64,000 nt of DNA from Legionella santicrucis (GCF_001468135.1 NZ_LNYU01000081.1:124001-188000); one strand, 5' to 3'. Counted from the first letter of the stretch, positions 51,913-61,167 are shown. Notes: generated by a model not told the origin, from the sequence alone. Program-made: numbers and translations.

Positions 51913-52375
51913 AACCAACCTCTCTTTAATCATGTGGATTGTGCTACTGATAGCGATTGGAGGCGCCATTGGCTCTTTAACCAAGTCAGAGATTAGCACT
52001 TGGTATAGCAACTTACATCGCTCCATCCTGACACCGCCAAATTATATATTTCCAATAGCTTGGGCTATTTTATACGGCATTATTGGCGCTTGCGGCTGGC
52101 TCATTTGGCGCCCTCAAGCATTTCCCATGCTAAGTATTATCAAAACTTTATACGTAACCCAGCTCATCTTAAACTGGAGCTGGACACCTTTCTTTTTCCA
52201 TTACCACTTAACTGGACTTTCCCTCGTAGTTTTGGTCGCTATGAATATTCTGGTCTGTGCGCTCATTTGCCTATCTTCCCAAAAAATGAAAGCGGTTTCG
52301 CTGCTTATGATTCCTTATCTGTCATGGATTCTGTTCGCAAGCTACTTAAACTTTTACATATGGCAGTATAACTGA
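51896..52375 (+). CDS. TspO/MBR family membrane protein
   Basis: 159 residues from the ATG at 51896. Five membrane segments and the family motifs WYSNLHRSILTPPNYIFPIAW and LILNWSWTPFFFHYH. TspO binds porphyrins and sterols and takes part in stress responses. It is the last gene of the MarR-headed operon; a regulator with a separate promoter follows. Confidence 0.88.
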   Translation: MNAENKTNLSLIMWIVLLIAIGGAIGSLTKSEISTWYSNLHRSILTPPNYIFPIAWAILYGIIGACGWLIWRPQAFPMLSIIKTLYVTQLILNWSWTPFFFHYHLTGLSLVVLVAMNILVCALICLSSQKMKAVSLLMIPYLSWILFASYLNFYIWQYN

Positions 52376-52465
52376 ATGAAGATTAGCAATGGTGGTCAAG
52401 CATAAAAAACATAAACGTCGTATTTTTATCCATGTAGACGGTTACAACTGAAGCATTAGGATATT

Positions 52466-53314
52466 ATGAGTTATAAAGAACGAGTCGATAGAGTGATTGA
52501 TTTCATAGGCAAGCATCTTGATGAAGAGCTTGAGCTGGATGAGCTTTGCCGCATCGCTTGTTTTTCAAAATATCATTTTCATCGGTTGTTTACTGTTTAT
52601 ACAGGGTTGCCTCTCATGGGCTATATAAAGTGGCTGCGGTTGAAACGGGCTGCTCATCAACTGATTGTGCATAAAGAGGATACAATTATTAACATTGCTT
52701 TGGATGCTGGGTTCGAATCGCATGAATCATTTAGTCGGGCTTTTAAACAAATTTGTGGGCAAAGCCCCAGCGAATTTAGACGTCAGGCTAAGTGGGAAAG
52801 CTTCGAAAATCCACCGCAACCTATGCATATTAAAGGTACAAAAATTATGACGATAACGATTAAAGAACTGCCAGCTAAAAGAGTTGCTGTGATGGAACAT
52901 CATGGAGATCCCATGCGATTATCCGACACGCTTGATAAACTCATTACTTGGGCAAAAGCGCAACCAATTAACCTAAAACCTAAACCAGGAGAAGCCTTTG
53001 GTTTTGGCTATCACGATCCAAGAGAAGTGAAGCCAGAAGAGTTTCGCTTTGATTTAGCGCTTAGCGTTCCACAAGATTTTAAATTGAATGATCAGGTTAC
53101 AGAACGAACTCTACCTGCTGGCAGATACGCTATTACCATGCATAAAGGCTCTCGCGATAATATCGGTGACACGATTTACAGCATTTATCGTGATTGGTTA
53201 CCGCAGTCCGGCGAAGAGTTAGGGGATCTGCCTTGTATATTCTGCTATTACAATTTTGATTATGAGGTAGCTGAAACTGAATCTTTAACGGAAATCTGGG
53301 TGTTTCTTAAGTAG
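52466..53314 (+). CDS. AraC/XylS regulator with GyrI-like ligand domain (Rob type)
   Basis: 282 residues. Residues 1-105: two helix-turn-helix motifs (LDELCRIACFSKYHFHRLF; INIALDAGFESHESFSRAF). Residues 125-282: GyrI-like effector-binding domain (MTITIKELPAKRVAVMEHHG). This is the architecture of Rob and other multidrug sensors. It has a 90-base upstream gap for its own promoter and may respond to drugs handled by its neighbours. Confidence 0.9.
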   Translation: MSYKERVDRVIDFIGKHLDEELELDELCRIACFSKYHFHRLFTVYTGLPLMGYIKWLRLKRAAHQLIVHKEDTIINIALDAGFESHESFSRAFKQICGQSPSEFRRQAKWESFENPPQPMHIKGTKIMTITIKELPAKRVAVMEHHGDPMRLSDTLDKLITWAKAQPINLKPKPGEAFGFGYHDPREVKPEEFRFDLALSVPQDFKLNDQVTERTLPAGRYAITMHKGSRDNIGDTIYSIYRDWLPQSGEELGDLPCIFCYYNFDYEVAETESLTEIWVFLK

Positions 53315-53328
53315 GGCTTAAAATATGA

Positions 53329-53357
53329 TGATTGGGGAGGTAAATTCCCCCCAATCA
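53329..53357. terminator. Bidirectional hairpin between the AraC-type gene and the XRE gene
   Basis: TGATTGGGG and CCCCAATCA pair perfectly (9 base pairs) with an 11-base loop. It lies 14 bases after the AraC-type gene's stop, between convergent genes. No long T-run is present, so it may work in both directions weakly. Confidence 0.6.
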
Positions 53358-53428
53358 ATTCAAAATCTATCAATAACTCTGAATCTGCTTCTTCAGGCAA
53401 GCAAATGAATCGTTAATGACATCTTCTT

Positions 53429-53644
53429 TTATTCAGACTCATCTGTTTGAAATTCTAAAATGTCTCCGGGTTGGCACTGTAAGCACTGACAAATACTTTC
53501 CAGCGTTGAAAAGCGGATGGCCTTGGCTTTTCCCGTTTTTAAAATTGATAGATTTTGCACAGTAATACCAACTGCTTCAGCCAGATCTTGAAGCTTCATC
53601 TTGCGCTTCGCCAACATGACATCGAGGTTCACAATAATGCCCAT
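53429..53644 (-). CDS. Small XRE-family regulator (Cro/CI type)
   Basis: 71 residues from the ATG at 53644 (GGAG upstream). Almost entirely helix-turn-helix: MLAKRKMKLQDLAEAVGITV followed by QNLSILKTGKAKAIRFSTLE. Similar to YozG-like regulators that are usually paired with a DUF2975 membrane protein, as here. Short gap (13 bases) to that gene. Confidence 0.88.
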   Translation of the reverse strand: MGIIVNLDVMLAKRKMKLQDLAEAVGITVQNLSILKTGKAKAIRFSTLESICQCLQCQPGDILEFQTDESE

Positions 53645-53657
53645 GTCTATACTCCAG

Positions 53658-54233
53658 CTATATTGTGAATTTATGTTCATCATGAAGCTTACTAGCTTCT
53701 AGCATCACCCAAGATACAATAATCACGAGAATGCCATAAAATAAAGAAGTTAAGTTAGGTGTCCCAAATGAAATGGTTAAATACCTATGCCCAGGAGGGC
53801 TTGTGAAAGTAACAGCCAATACCATCAAGGTTTGGCTTAATGATTTGATGAGTAATGCATCCAGTAAAAATAAAACCCCTAATCTTCGGTACTGTATCGC
53901 ATTCCTAACACTGAAGATTTCTCCTTTTTGATAATTTTTAAAAATCGCTTTCAGGATAAATAAACTAATTAAGAAAGGTAAAAGCCCTATCATGTCAGCA
54001 CTAAAGCCCAACAGCTGTAACAGAGGTGTCCAAGAAACGTTGCTGAGATTAACATAACCTTCTGGTGTTTGAATGGTTTTCTCGAATATGCCAAAAAAAT
54101 TGATCACATCTGAGACATCACTTGTTTTCGTGCTAATGAAGGTCCATTGGATCATAGTAAGCAAAGGAACGGCGCTCAACAATATGCTAAAAATTAATAA
54201 CAAATGCGAACTTACTTTTTGAATTCTGTTCAT
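53658..54233 (-). CDS. DUF2975 membrane protein
   Basis: 191 residues with four membrane segments (about 10-30, 75-95, 115-140, 158-180). FKNYQKGEIFSVRNAIQYRRLG is typical for DUF2975, whose function is unknown. Coupled with the small XRE regulator next to it; the pair is common in bacterial genomes, often near resistance genes. Confidence 0.85.
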   Translation of the reverse strand: MNRIQKVSSHLLLIFSILLSAVPLLTMIQWTFISTKTSDVSDVINFFGIFEKTIQTPEGYVNLSNVSWTPLLQLLGFSADMIGLLPFLISLFILKAIFKNYQKGEIFSVRNAIQYRRLGVLFLLDALLIKSLSQTLMVLAVTFTSPPGHRYLTISFGTPNLTSLFYGILVIIVSWVMLEASKLHDEHKFTI

Positions 54234-54311
54234 TTATATCCTCAGTTTTGAAAAATTAAACCTGATACAGGATATTCATAATTCAAATGAATTTCAATAA
54301 TTATTTACTGT

Positions 54312-55195
54312 TTATCGTGATATTAATCTTTGTATATCAGCCATGATCGTAGTTGCCCGCTCGAAGTAATCGGTATCACACCCATCTTCTATTGCCCATA
54401 CCCATGCAAGTACTGCCTGAACAAAGCACCAGTCAAGAATTCGTTGCGATGGTAACTCAAGGAGCTCTGCGAAGCCAGTGACGCGCTTATGAATAGTATT
54501 TGGCGCATTAGCGTGATTCAGTAATTCTGGAATTGGATTGCGAATAAAAGCCGCTAATTCATAGGCTGGTTCGCCAATCACGCCTTTAGGATCGATCGCC
54601 AGCCAATCGTTTCCATTTTGTAAAATATTATCATGGTGCAGATCGCCGTGAAGCAAAACGTCTGGACCGGCCGTTTTTAAAAGTTGGCCACAAAGGTTTC
54701 TGGATTTTTGTAAATACCCATGCGGAATGTTCCAATCATTATCCAAAGACCCCAGCCAATCTTTGATATGTGGAAATGTATGGGTACTTGGTATGGGGGC
54801 TTTGTGCAATCTTTTGATCACCTGTGCCGTGATATTAATTGCCTCGTCATCTTTTTCAGGAAAATAAGACTTTAAGAAAAGCCTGGGACTGCGCATTCAA
54901 GTAGAAGCAACCCTGTGTTTTCTGAAAATACTTGAACAACACCAGATCCTTCAAATGCCATTAGAGCTGCGGCTTCACGCTTGATTCCGTCGACATCCAA
55001 TCCTAATTTTAAAATAATTGGTTGAGGTCCTTGAAACCCAGATAACACATAATTGTAGCTTAAATTACTGACGGGTTTTAAATTTGATAAGCCATAAGTT
55101 TTTGCCAGTTGTGTTAGGAGATTCGGTAAATGCCCTAACCACTGCCTGCCTTTATCTCCGTATAAATCAATGATATTTTGTTCAAACGTTTTCAT
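54312..55195 (-). pseudogene. APH(6)/StrB-like streptomycin kinase homologue, frameshifted
   Basis: Two frames together give one APH(6)-like kinase. The N-terminal frame (55195-54872) ends LLLLECAVPGFS; the C-terminal one (54896-54312) continues LKSYFPEKDDEA and has the catalytic loop LLHGDLHHDNIL and WLAIDPKGVIGEPAYE, typical for the aminoglycoside/hydroxyurea kinase family. The change of frame is near 54885 in CTTTTC and needs one base restored (or a -1 slip). With both domains intact, the gene is a recent pseudogene or uses slippage. Confidence 0.75.
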
Positions 55196-55611
55196 AAGAT
55201 ATCTTTCCTCATGAAAATACGATCATAATTTTTCAGATATTTTGGTATGGTCCCTATGCAGTAAAAACCATGCTTTTCATAAAAAGCCTGTGCTTGAAAT
55301 TCATAAGTGTCGACAAATATTTTAGGCAATCTTTTCTTCTTAGCCACATCATCAATCATGGTGATAATTTTGGCCCCGATGCCTAATTTTCGATATTGTT
55401 CATTGCACCAGAGTACATCAATATACAGCGCATCACTGTGTTCCCAAATCAAAGCACCACCTATGATCTGAACACAGTCTTTTGCAAATACGCTGAAATG
55501 GGATGACTTTTCTCTTATGATTTGGGCATTAAAATCAACTATCCCATTACGAATGACTTTATCATCCGAAGCATCCGGTGTGTTTTCAATGATGTATTCT
55601 ATGTTGCTCAT
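55192..55611 (-). CDS. GNAT-family N-acetyltransferase
   Basis: 139 residues. Acetyl-CoA loop YRKLGIGAKIITM and the end FVDTYEFQAQAFYEKHGF; belongs to the same subgroup as 364-795 and the two GNAT domains of 939-2366 (DT..FQA..FY.K.G). It overlaps the APH(6)-like pseudogene's start by ATGA, so it would be co-transcribed with it. Frame intact. Confidence 0.85.
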   Translation of the reverse strand: MSNIEYIIENTPDASDDKVIRNGIVDFNAQIIREKSSHFSVFAKDCVQIIGGALIWEHSDALYIDVLWCNEQYRKLGIGAKIITMIDDVAKKKRLPKIFVDTYEFQAQAFYEKHGFYCIGTIPKYLKNYDRIFMRKDIL

Positions 55612-56183
55612 TTATTTTCCGGTTAAAGTATTCAGCAGCTGATAGTCGATACAAAATATGTTGTGATAAAGGATGATCGTTAGCCAATTTAGGGTGTGCA
55701 AAGTCGCCATCTAAATCACGTTTTAATCCAATCTTTTCCATAACACGAATAGAGCGAACATTTGCCGGTACTGTAAAAGAAACAATTTCTTTAAGACTAC
55801 ACCGTTTAAACCCATACTCCAAGGAAGCACAAGCCCCTTTCCGTGGCAAAGCCTTTGCCCCAATATTGCGATCCTAATCGCCAACTCACTTCAACCGCAG
55901 GGGTAAAATGCGAATCGAATTTTGAAAAAAAATCAGTGTAATTAAGGCCAATAAAACCAATTAATTCATCAGTTTCCTTCAGGCAAGCTGCCCATAATGT
56001 ATATCCAAGTTCTTCATGGTGCCTATTAACTGCAGGAATAAAGTCATTGACCTGTTCCATGGTTAATGGGCCACGTAAAAACTCAATCACCTTTAGATCT
56101 TGGTTGATTTGAAAATACGATCGAGCGTCTTCTTTTTTCCACGTTCTTAAAATAAGCCTTTCTGTTTCAATAATGGTGGTCAT
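55586..56183 (-). pseudogene. RimJ/RimL-like GNAT acetyltransferase, frameshifted
   Basis: The frame from 56183 carries LILRTWKKEDARSYFQINQD and VSWRLGSQYWGKGFATE and then runs into a wrong frame. The frame from 55849 continues ACASLEYGFKRCSLKEIVSF and ends with the normal MEKIGLKRD region. One extra base in the run around 55836-55840 (GAAAGGGG on the minus strand) explains the shift. An otherwise complete gene, broken recently or by sequencing error. Confidence 0.75.
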
Positions 56184-56905
56184 GTTGTCTCCGATGAGCT
56201 TGTTCTCAGCAATTTTTCTAATTGTGCTGCAGGGTATGGGGTTGATTTGCTCTCTTTCTGAAGCTTTTGAAAAAACTCATCCATGAGCAATGCAATTAAA
56301 GCGTATTGATTGATAATCGTATTCATTTCAGGCGCCACATTGCCAATTCTACCTGCCAGATATTCACGCAGGCGAATTTCCAAGTGCTCCTTACCAAAAA
56401 GTGATGTGATAATACAGTGAAGCAGGTTTACAGCGGCGCAAGCCTGATCATAAGAATGATGCTGTTTTAAAAACTCTGTTTCTGCTGGTGTTAAATCAAA
56501 CCTTGATGATAACGCCAGTCCAAAATCGCTTATATAGAGCAGCTTACCGTCGGTCAGGATATTTTCAAAGTGTGCATCAAAATGCATCAAGCCTTGCTCA
56601 TTCATATACTTGTTTGTGGCCTTGAGATGTTTGTCAACAAATGCAACTGCTGCGTCAGCACTATCGTCACCTTGAGTCAATTGAGCGTTTAACCATTCAT
56701 ACAAATTCTGTGGAACATATTCAAGAAATAAAGCGATATGCGCGGATGCTTTATTAAGGTCAGTGACACGCTTACGGATAGCGTTAGAATTTCCCCAGTA
56801 CCGGCAGTGCTCTTCAATATCACCCCAATAGTTGGTATTGATGTCGTCCGGACCACTGGGCAGAATACGCCAATGATACATCATGGGAAAATTAACACAC
56901 TCGCC
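56180..56905 (-). pseudogene. Kinase-like gene, C-terminal part, cut by IS66 element
   Basis: This frame holds the C-terminal two thirds of a protein-kinase-like fold: catalytic loop LMHFDAHFENILTDG and metal site YISDFGLALSS. Upstream of its first ATG (56884) the frame stays open as GECVNFP up to the element end at 56905. The N-terminal part (61248-61558) lies beyond the element, in the same orientation. Together they would form one gene of about 340 residues. It overlaps the RimJ-like gene by ATGA. Confidence 0.75.
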
Positions 56906-56937
56906 GGTGATCAGTGAGATTTCGGCAAACCTGCGTG
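56906..56937. repeat. Left terminal inverted repeat of the IS66-family element
   Basis: 32 bases, GGTGATCAGTGAGATTTCGG to CCTGCGTG, the counterpart of 61214-61247. Directly outside is the reading frame of the interrupted kinase-like gene. Confidence 0.8.
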
Positions 56938-57014
56938 AACCAGGACAAGAATAAACATTAACTTGTAGGCATCAAAAATCTTATTGAAGCGCAGGATTAT
57001 TGAAAGCTCACAGA

Positions 57015-58538
57015 TTACTTAATCTCATATTTTTTCTCAATAAATAATTTAATACACGCATCCACAACTCGCTCATCATAGAGTGTACCCTTATGTTGCA
57101 TTATCTCCTGCAATGCTTGGAGTATACCTAGCGCTGGACGATATGGGCGATGAGAGGACATTGCGTCTATAACATCCGCCACCATGAGAATTCGAGACTC
57201 GAGCAAAATTTCATTATCTTTTAGACCCCGTGGATATCCAGAACCATCTAATCTCTCATGATGTTGATACACTATTTCGGCTATCGGCCAAGGAAAATCA
57301 ATATTTTTAAGAACTTCCCAGCCTGATTTTGGATGCATTTTAATAATCTCATATTCTGCATCAGAAAGTTTACCTGGTTTAGAAAGTATTTCTGCCGGAA
57401 CGTGTATCTTTCCAATATCATGGACAACACAAGCCATGCGGATCCCTATAATTTGCTCCGTAGATAAGCCCATCTCCATTGATATGGCCTCTGCCAAATT
57501 AGCAACACGACGTTGATGCCCCGCAGTATATGGATCACGCTGTTCAACCATTGAGGCAATAGCTGAAATGGTACTATTGAGGCTCTTACTAATATTCGCT
57601 GCTAGTTTTAAATGATTTGCATGAGCTTCCAGGACATCTATACCAAAAGCAATATCACTAGCTAGATTTTGTAATAAAGTGCAAATCTCATCAGTTAATT
57701 CATGGTATTCCAGCCCATATACAACCAATATATAACGAACTTTTTTTAAAGTTATAATTGGAATAACCGCCACCGAATATAATCGATGCTTCAAAGCAAA
57801 TTCACGTTCCAATGCATCGGATTCATCATGTTGTATATCTTGACTGACGAACAACTTATGTGAGTAGATTGCGCTTGCAACCAATCCTTTATACTCTTTG
57901 TTTTCAATGTTTAAGTTCAGTTGATCGAAATAATTCTGGTCGATTCCTTCAAATGCAATAGGATTAATTAAATCATTTGATTTTACTGGAACACAAGCTA
58001 CCCAGGCAGCTGCAAATCCACCTGAAGAAACAAGTACCTTGCACATCTGAATAATTAAAGTATTTACTGTGGTTTCATGAATAAGAACTTCATTACAACG
58101 AAGAATAACTTGATACATCACACTAAGTTGGTTATTTAATTTTTCAAGACTCACCCGGCTAGTGATATCGCGGATATTGCATTGTATCACTTTGGAGCTA
58201 CCTACTAAGTAGCTATTACTAATGAATTCAACATAATGCCTCTCCCCTTGTTTTGTCTCAATAGGGAGATTTTCATAACGTACGTAACCTTTTTTTTGCA
58301 GCTCCTTAAACTTATCTTTATTTGCTGCAATGTTTTTAATAAAACCTAAATCCCAGATGTATTTGTCCAGGAGTTCTTCAATAGAATAACCTGACAACTT
58401 AGAAATAAAGGGATTTGCATCTAAAATTTTTGCGGTGCTAGCATCTAAGATTAAAATACCGTCTTGAGCTGTCTCAAATAAGCGTTGATAGCGCTCTTCT
58501 GATTCCACTTGTTGATATGAACTCTTACTTGGTTTCAT
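57015..58538 (-). CDS. PAS-GAF-HD-GYP protein, probable cyclic-di-GMP phosphodiesterase
   Basis: 507 residues. A PAS domain (about 15-130; FETAQDGILILDASTAKILD), a GAF-like domain (about 145-300) and an HD-GYP domain (about 330-500) with VVHDIGKIHVP, YQHHERLDGSGYPRGL and MVADVIDAMSSHRPYRPA, all metal ligands retained. It should hydrolyse cyclic-di-GMP in response to a signal. Located inside the IS66-type terminal repeats, so it moves with the element. GAGGT ribosome site 8 bases before the ATG. Confidence 0.88.
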   Translation of the reverse strand: MKPSKSSYQQVESEERYQRLFETAQDGILILDASTAKILDANPFISKLSGYSIEELLDKYIWDLGFIKNIAANKDKFKELQKKGYVRYENLPIETKQGERHYVEFISNSYLVGSSKVIQCNIRDITSRVSLEKLNNQLSVMYQVILRCNEVLIHETTVNTLIIQMCKVLVSSGGFAAAWVACVPVKSNDLINPIAFEGIDQNYFDQLNLNIENKEYKGLVASAIYSHKLFVSQDIQHDESDALEREFALKHRLYSVAVIPIITLKKVRYILVVYGLEYHELTDEICTLLQNLASDIAFGIDVLEAHANHLKLAANISKSLNSTISAIASMVEQRDPYTAGHQRRVANLAEAISMEMGLSTEQIIGIRMACVVHDIGKIHVPAEILSKPGKLSDAEYEIIKMHPKSGWEVLKNIDFPWPIAEIVYQHHERLDGSGYPRGLKDNEILLESRILMVADVIDAMSSHRPYRPALGILQALQEIMQHKGTLYDERVVDACIKLFIEKKYEIK

Positions 58539-58550
58539 TATTACCTCAAT

Positions 58551-58582
58551 ATATACACTTTAACTTATATACACTTTAACTT
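58551..58582. repeat. Perfect tandem 16-base repeat before the HD-GYP gene
   Basis: ATATACACTTTAACTT occurs twice head to tail (58551-58566 and 58567-58582), just upstream of the Shine-Dalgarno site of the HD-GYP gene and in the divergent gap with tnpC. Candidate operator or a mutable promoter spacer. The rest of the gap (58583-58775) shows nothing I can name. Confidence 0.6.
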
Positions 58583-58775
58583 GTTGTATTGGCGCTATAA
58601 CTGTTTGATAATCACAGCAGTTTACCTGTTGTTTAAGTATAGGTGAGTATACTAAAAACGTCAGTGATGTTTGTCGAGGCATTGAGGTCAGGCTAATAGA
58701 TTTTTCTTTAATCCATTGATTTAAAATGTATTATTGGTTAACCTTGCCGCCCATTATAAAAGCACCTATGCCTCT

Positions 58776-60440
58776 ATGAGTCTCGGCAAAGAATTACCTA
58801 AACTTATTGAAAAATCACAAGAGCAGATTGATGAAACTATCCAGGCCATCAATGCATCCACTCTTCCAGAGGAAGTTAAATCACTAGCCTGCAACTGCAT
58901 TTACGTAGCCACCTGGATTCCAAGAGCTTTGCTTCAACATAAAATTACCGTGAGCAATCTGCGACGTCTTATTTTTGGCAAAGGGCTTAAGCTGCAATCA
59001 AATAATAAAAGTACGAATGGCAAGACTAATAAGAATACAAACAGTACAAAAGGACAAGACCACCAAGCATCAGACAATGCAGCCAATCAAGGGTTTTTAG
59101 ATGAGGCACCTACAACGAATACAAAAACACCAGGCCATGGACGTATATCTCACCAATCTTATGAGCACAGCTTTGCACATCAACTCACTGTGAATGGTAT
59201 GGCTGCTGGGACGTATTGCCCTGAGTACTGTGGAGGAAGACTGTATTCATTACCTCCAGGCATTCTTGTTCGGATTAAAGGGCAGAATTTAGCCTGTGTT
59301 CACAAGTACTGGGTAGAAAAGCTACGCTGCGCCTTATGTGGGAAGGTTTTTTCTGCTGATGTCCCTGCATCAGTAGGCCAAGACAAATACGATGCAGCCT
59401 TTAAATCTCTATTAGCACTGCAAAAATACTACTTAGGCATGCCGTTTCATCGCCAAGCTTATTTTCAATCCTTGCTGGGTGTGCCAGTTCCTGCATCCAC
59501 GCAATGGCAATTGGTTGAAGGCCTGGCTGGATGTGCGTTACCGGTGTTTTCAGTTCTTGAATATATGGCCGCCAATGGCTCCTTGATTCATAATGATGAC
59601 ACCGTTCTTAGAATAGTGGATGTGATTCATCATAATCGGCTAAATCCTAATGAAAAAAGAACAGGCATGTATACCACTGGCATTTTATCGCATTACAAAG
59701 ACCATAAAATAGCGCTCTTTTATAATTCCAAACGCCACTCCGGTGAAAACATGGATCGCTTATTGGCAAAACGTGATACACAGTTAGAACATGCCCTTCA
59801 AATGTGCGATGCGTTAAGCCACAATGTACCTGAATCTTTTAAAACCATCCTTTGTAATTGTCTAAGTCATGGATTTAGAAAATTTGACGAGCTAAAGGAG
59901 TTTTATCCAGAGTTGTGCCTAACTATTATCCAATGGCTAGGCCAAGTATTTCAACATGATGAGGCGTCACGCGCCTTAAACCATAACAATCAAGAGCGAT
60001 TAGCCTACCACCAAAAGCACAGCGCGCCCATCATGGAACAACTCAAAGACCATATGGAGCTCCTTATTGAGTCAAAACAAGTGGAACCTAATGAAGCTTT
60101 AGGCAAAGCCATCAAATACATGCAGCGCCATTGGGAAAAGCTCACTCGATATTTACACGTTGCAGGGGCGCCAATTGACAATAACGTACTGGAACGTGCT
60201 TTAAAAATTCCCATTAGGAATCGGAAAAACTCACTGTTTTATAAAACAGAATACGGAGCAATGATCGGCGGTGTATTAACCAGTATTATCTATACCTGCT
60301 CCTTAGCGGAAATTAATCCCTATCACTACCTTGTTGCTTTACAAGAATATCAAACTCTTGTTGCAGCCAGACCCAAATCCTGGCTTCCTTGGAATTTCCA
60401 GGAGTCCTTAGCACTGCTAAAGATAGATTGTGCTGCCTAA
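58776..60440 (+). CDS. tnpC: IS66-family transposase TnpC
   Basis: 554 residues from the ATG at 58776; the frame is open from a TTG at 58734. N-terminal helical domain, asparagine-rich linker (about 85-125), zinc-binding region (CPEYCGGRLYSL; LRCALCGKVFSADVP), and the catalytic core with SLIHNDDTVLRIVDVIHHN (Asp) and PIDNNVLERALKIPIRNRKN (Asp/Glu). Nothing suggests inactivation. In IS66 it is usually in the same direction as tnpA and tnpB; here it points toward them. Confidence 0.92.
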   Translation: MSLGKELPKLIEKSQEQIDETIQAINASTLPEEVKSLACNCIYVATWIPRALLQHKITVSNLRRLIFGKGLKLQSNNKSTNGKTNKNTNSTKGQDHQASDNAANQGFLDEAPTTNTKTPGHGRISHQSYEHSFAHQLTVNGMAAGTYCPEYCGGRLYSLPPGILVRIKGQNLACVHKYWVEKLRCALCGKVFSADVPASVGQDKYDAAFKSLLALQKYYLGMPFHRQAYFQSLLGVPVPASTQWQLVEGLAGCALPVFSVLEYMAANGSLIHNDDTVLRIVDVIHHNRLNPNEKRTGMYTTGILSHYKDHKIALFYNSKRHSGENMDRLLAKRDTQLEHALQMCDALSHNVPESFKTILCNCLSHGFRKFDELKEFYPELCLTIIQWLGQVFQHDEASRALNHNNQERLAYHQKHSAPIMEQLKDHMELLIESKQVEPNEALGKAIKYMQRHWEKLTRYLHVAGAPIDNNVLERALKIPIRNRKNSLFYKTEYGAMIGGVLTSIIYTCSLAEINPYHYLVALQEYQTLVAARPKSWLPWNFQESLALLKIDCAA

Positions 60441-60787
60441 GATACTTTTCTCCAATCTTCTGGCAATGCTGCACAGGTGGGATTTCCTTGGGCAAGAATG
60501 ATAGTTAGCTCACAAGCACTCAGAGTGATTGCATTCGAAATACCCGTTGGCCACCAAGAAATTTTGCCCTGGCTAAAGCGCTTTTGACATAACCAAAAGC
60601 CTGTTGCATCATAAACCAATAATTTAACAGAGGTACCTGCACGATTTCTAAAGGCGAATACAGTTCCACTAAACGGATCACTCTTTAGCTTTTGTTTGCA
60701 CAGTGCTTTTAATCCATCGATTCCCTTGCGAAAATCTATAGGCTCTGTCGCCAATAACAATCGATGGTGAGGAGTTATTTGCAGCAT
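60437..60787 (-). CDS. tnpB: IS66-family accessory protein TnpB
   Basis: 116 residues from the ATG at 60787, two bases after the tnpA stop; an earlier ATG at 60865 lies inside tnpA. Typical TnpB: MLQITPHHRLLLATEPIDFR then KGIDGLKALC, FAFRNRAGTSVKLLVYD and GFWLCQKRFSQGKISWWP. Its 3' end overlaps the convergent tnpC by 4 bases. Confidence 0.92.
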   Translation of the reverse strand: MLQITPHHRLLLATEPIDFRKGIDGLKALCKQKLKSDPFSGTVFAFRNRAGTSVKLLVYDATGFWLCQKRFSQGKISWWPTGISNAITLSACELTIILAQGNPTCAALPEDWRKVS

Positions 60788-60789
60788 GA

Positions 60790-61167
60790 CTACCCCATGA
60801 ATTGCTGGGTTAACGCGCAGGCTAAGGTACCCGTTACCCCACTGATTTTCATCATACTCCCACATGGACGGTACAGCTCAATAATACAGGCTGCTCCAGG
60901 AGGTTCAGCCTTAATTATAGGTTTATTGATATGTGCCTCTACAAAGTGAATAGTCTTTTTGCTCTTGATGTGCTCGTTGATTTGAAAGCGAGAAAGGCCT
61001 AGGGAGGTACTGATTTTTGATATTGGATAATGTATAAGCAAATCATCCACTTCTTCCCAAAGAGATATTGGTATTTTCCCTTGCTTGTTCCGAGATGTTC
61101 TCCAGTGTGCAAAGGTTTTTTTGACTTGCTCTAATCTGTCTTCGGTCTTTTTCATGTTTGGTCTCAA
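60790..61167 (-). CDS. tnpA: IS66-family accessory protein TnpA
   Basis: 125 residues (ATG at 61167; another at 61155). Helix-turn-helix protein of the IS66 TnpA type: HWRTSRNKQGKIPISLWEEV, then HYPISKISTSLGLSRFQINE as the DNA-recognition region. It starts 47 bases inside the right terminal repeat, directly followed by tnpB. Confidence 0.85.
   Translation of the reverse strand: MRPNMKKTEDRLEQVKKTFAHWRTSRNKQGKIPISLWEEVDDLLIHYPISKISTSLGLSRFQINEHIKSKKTIHFVEAHINKPIIKAEPPGAACIIELYRPCGSMMKISGVTGTLACALTQQFMG

Noticed and set aside
42844-52375. Integron cassette array
   Set aside because: Genes overlap by 4 bases, leaving no room for attC sites, and no integron integrase is present in the window.
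53429-54233. XRE gene plus DUF2975 gene as toxin-antitoxin pair
   Set aside because: The pairing is common, but no toxin domain is visible in the four-segment membrane protein, so I list it only as regulator plus membrane protein.
60764-60949. Plus-strand frame over the tnpA/tnpB junction
   Set aside because: Shadow of the transposase accessory genes with no family resemblance.
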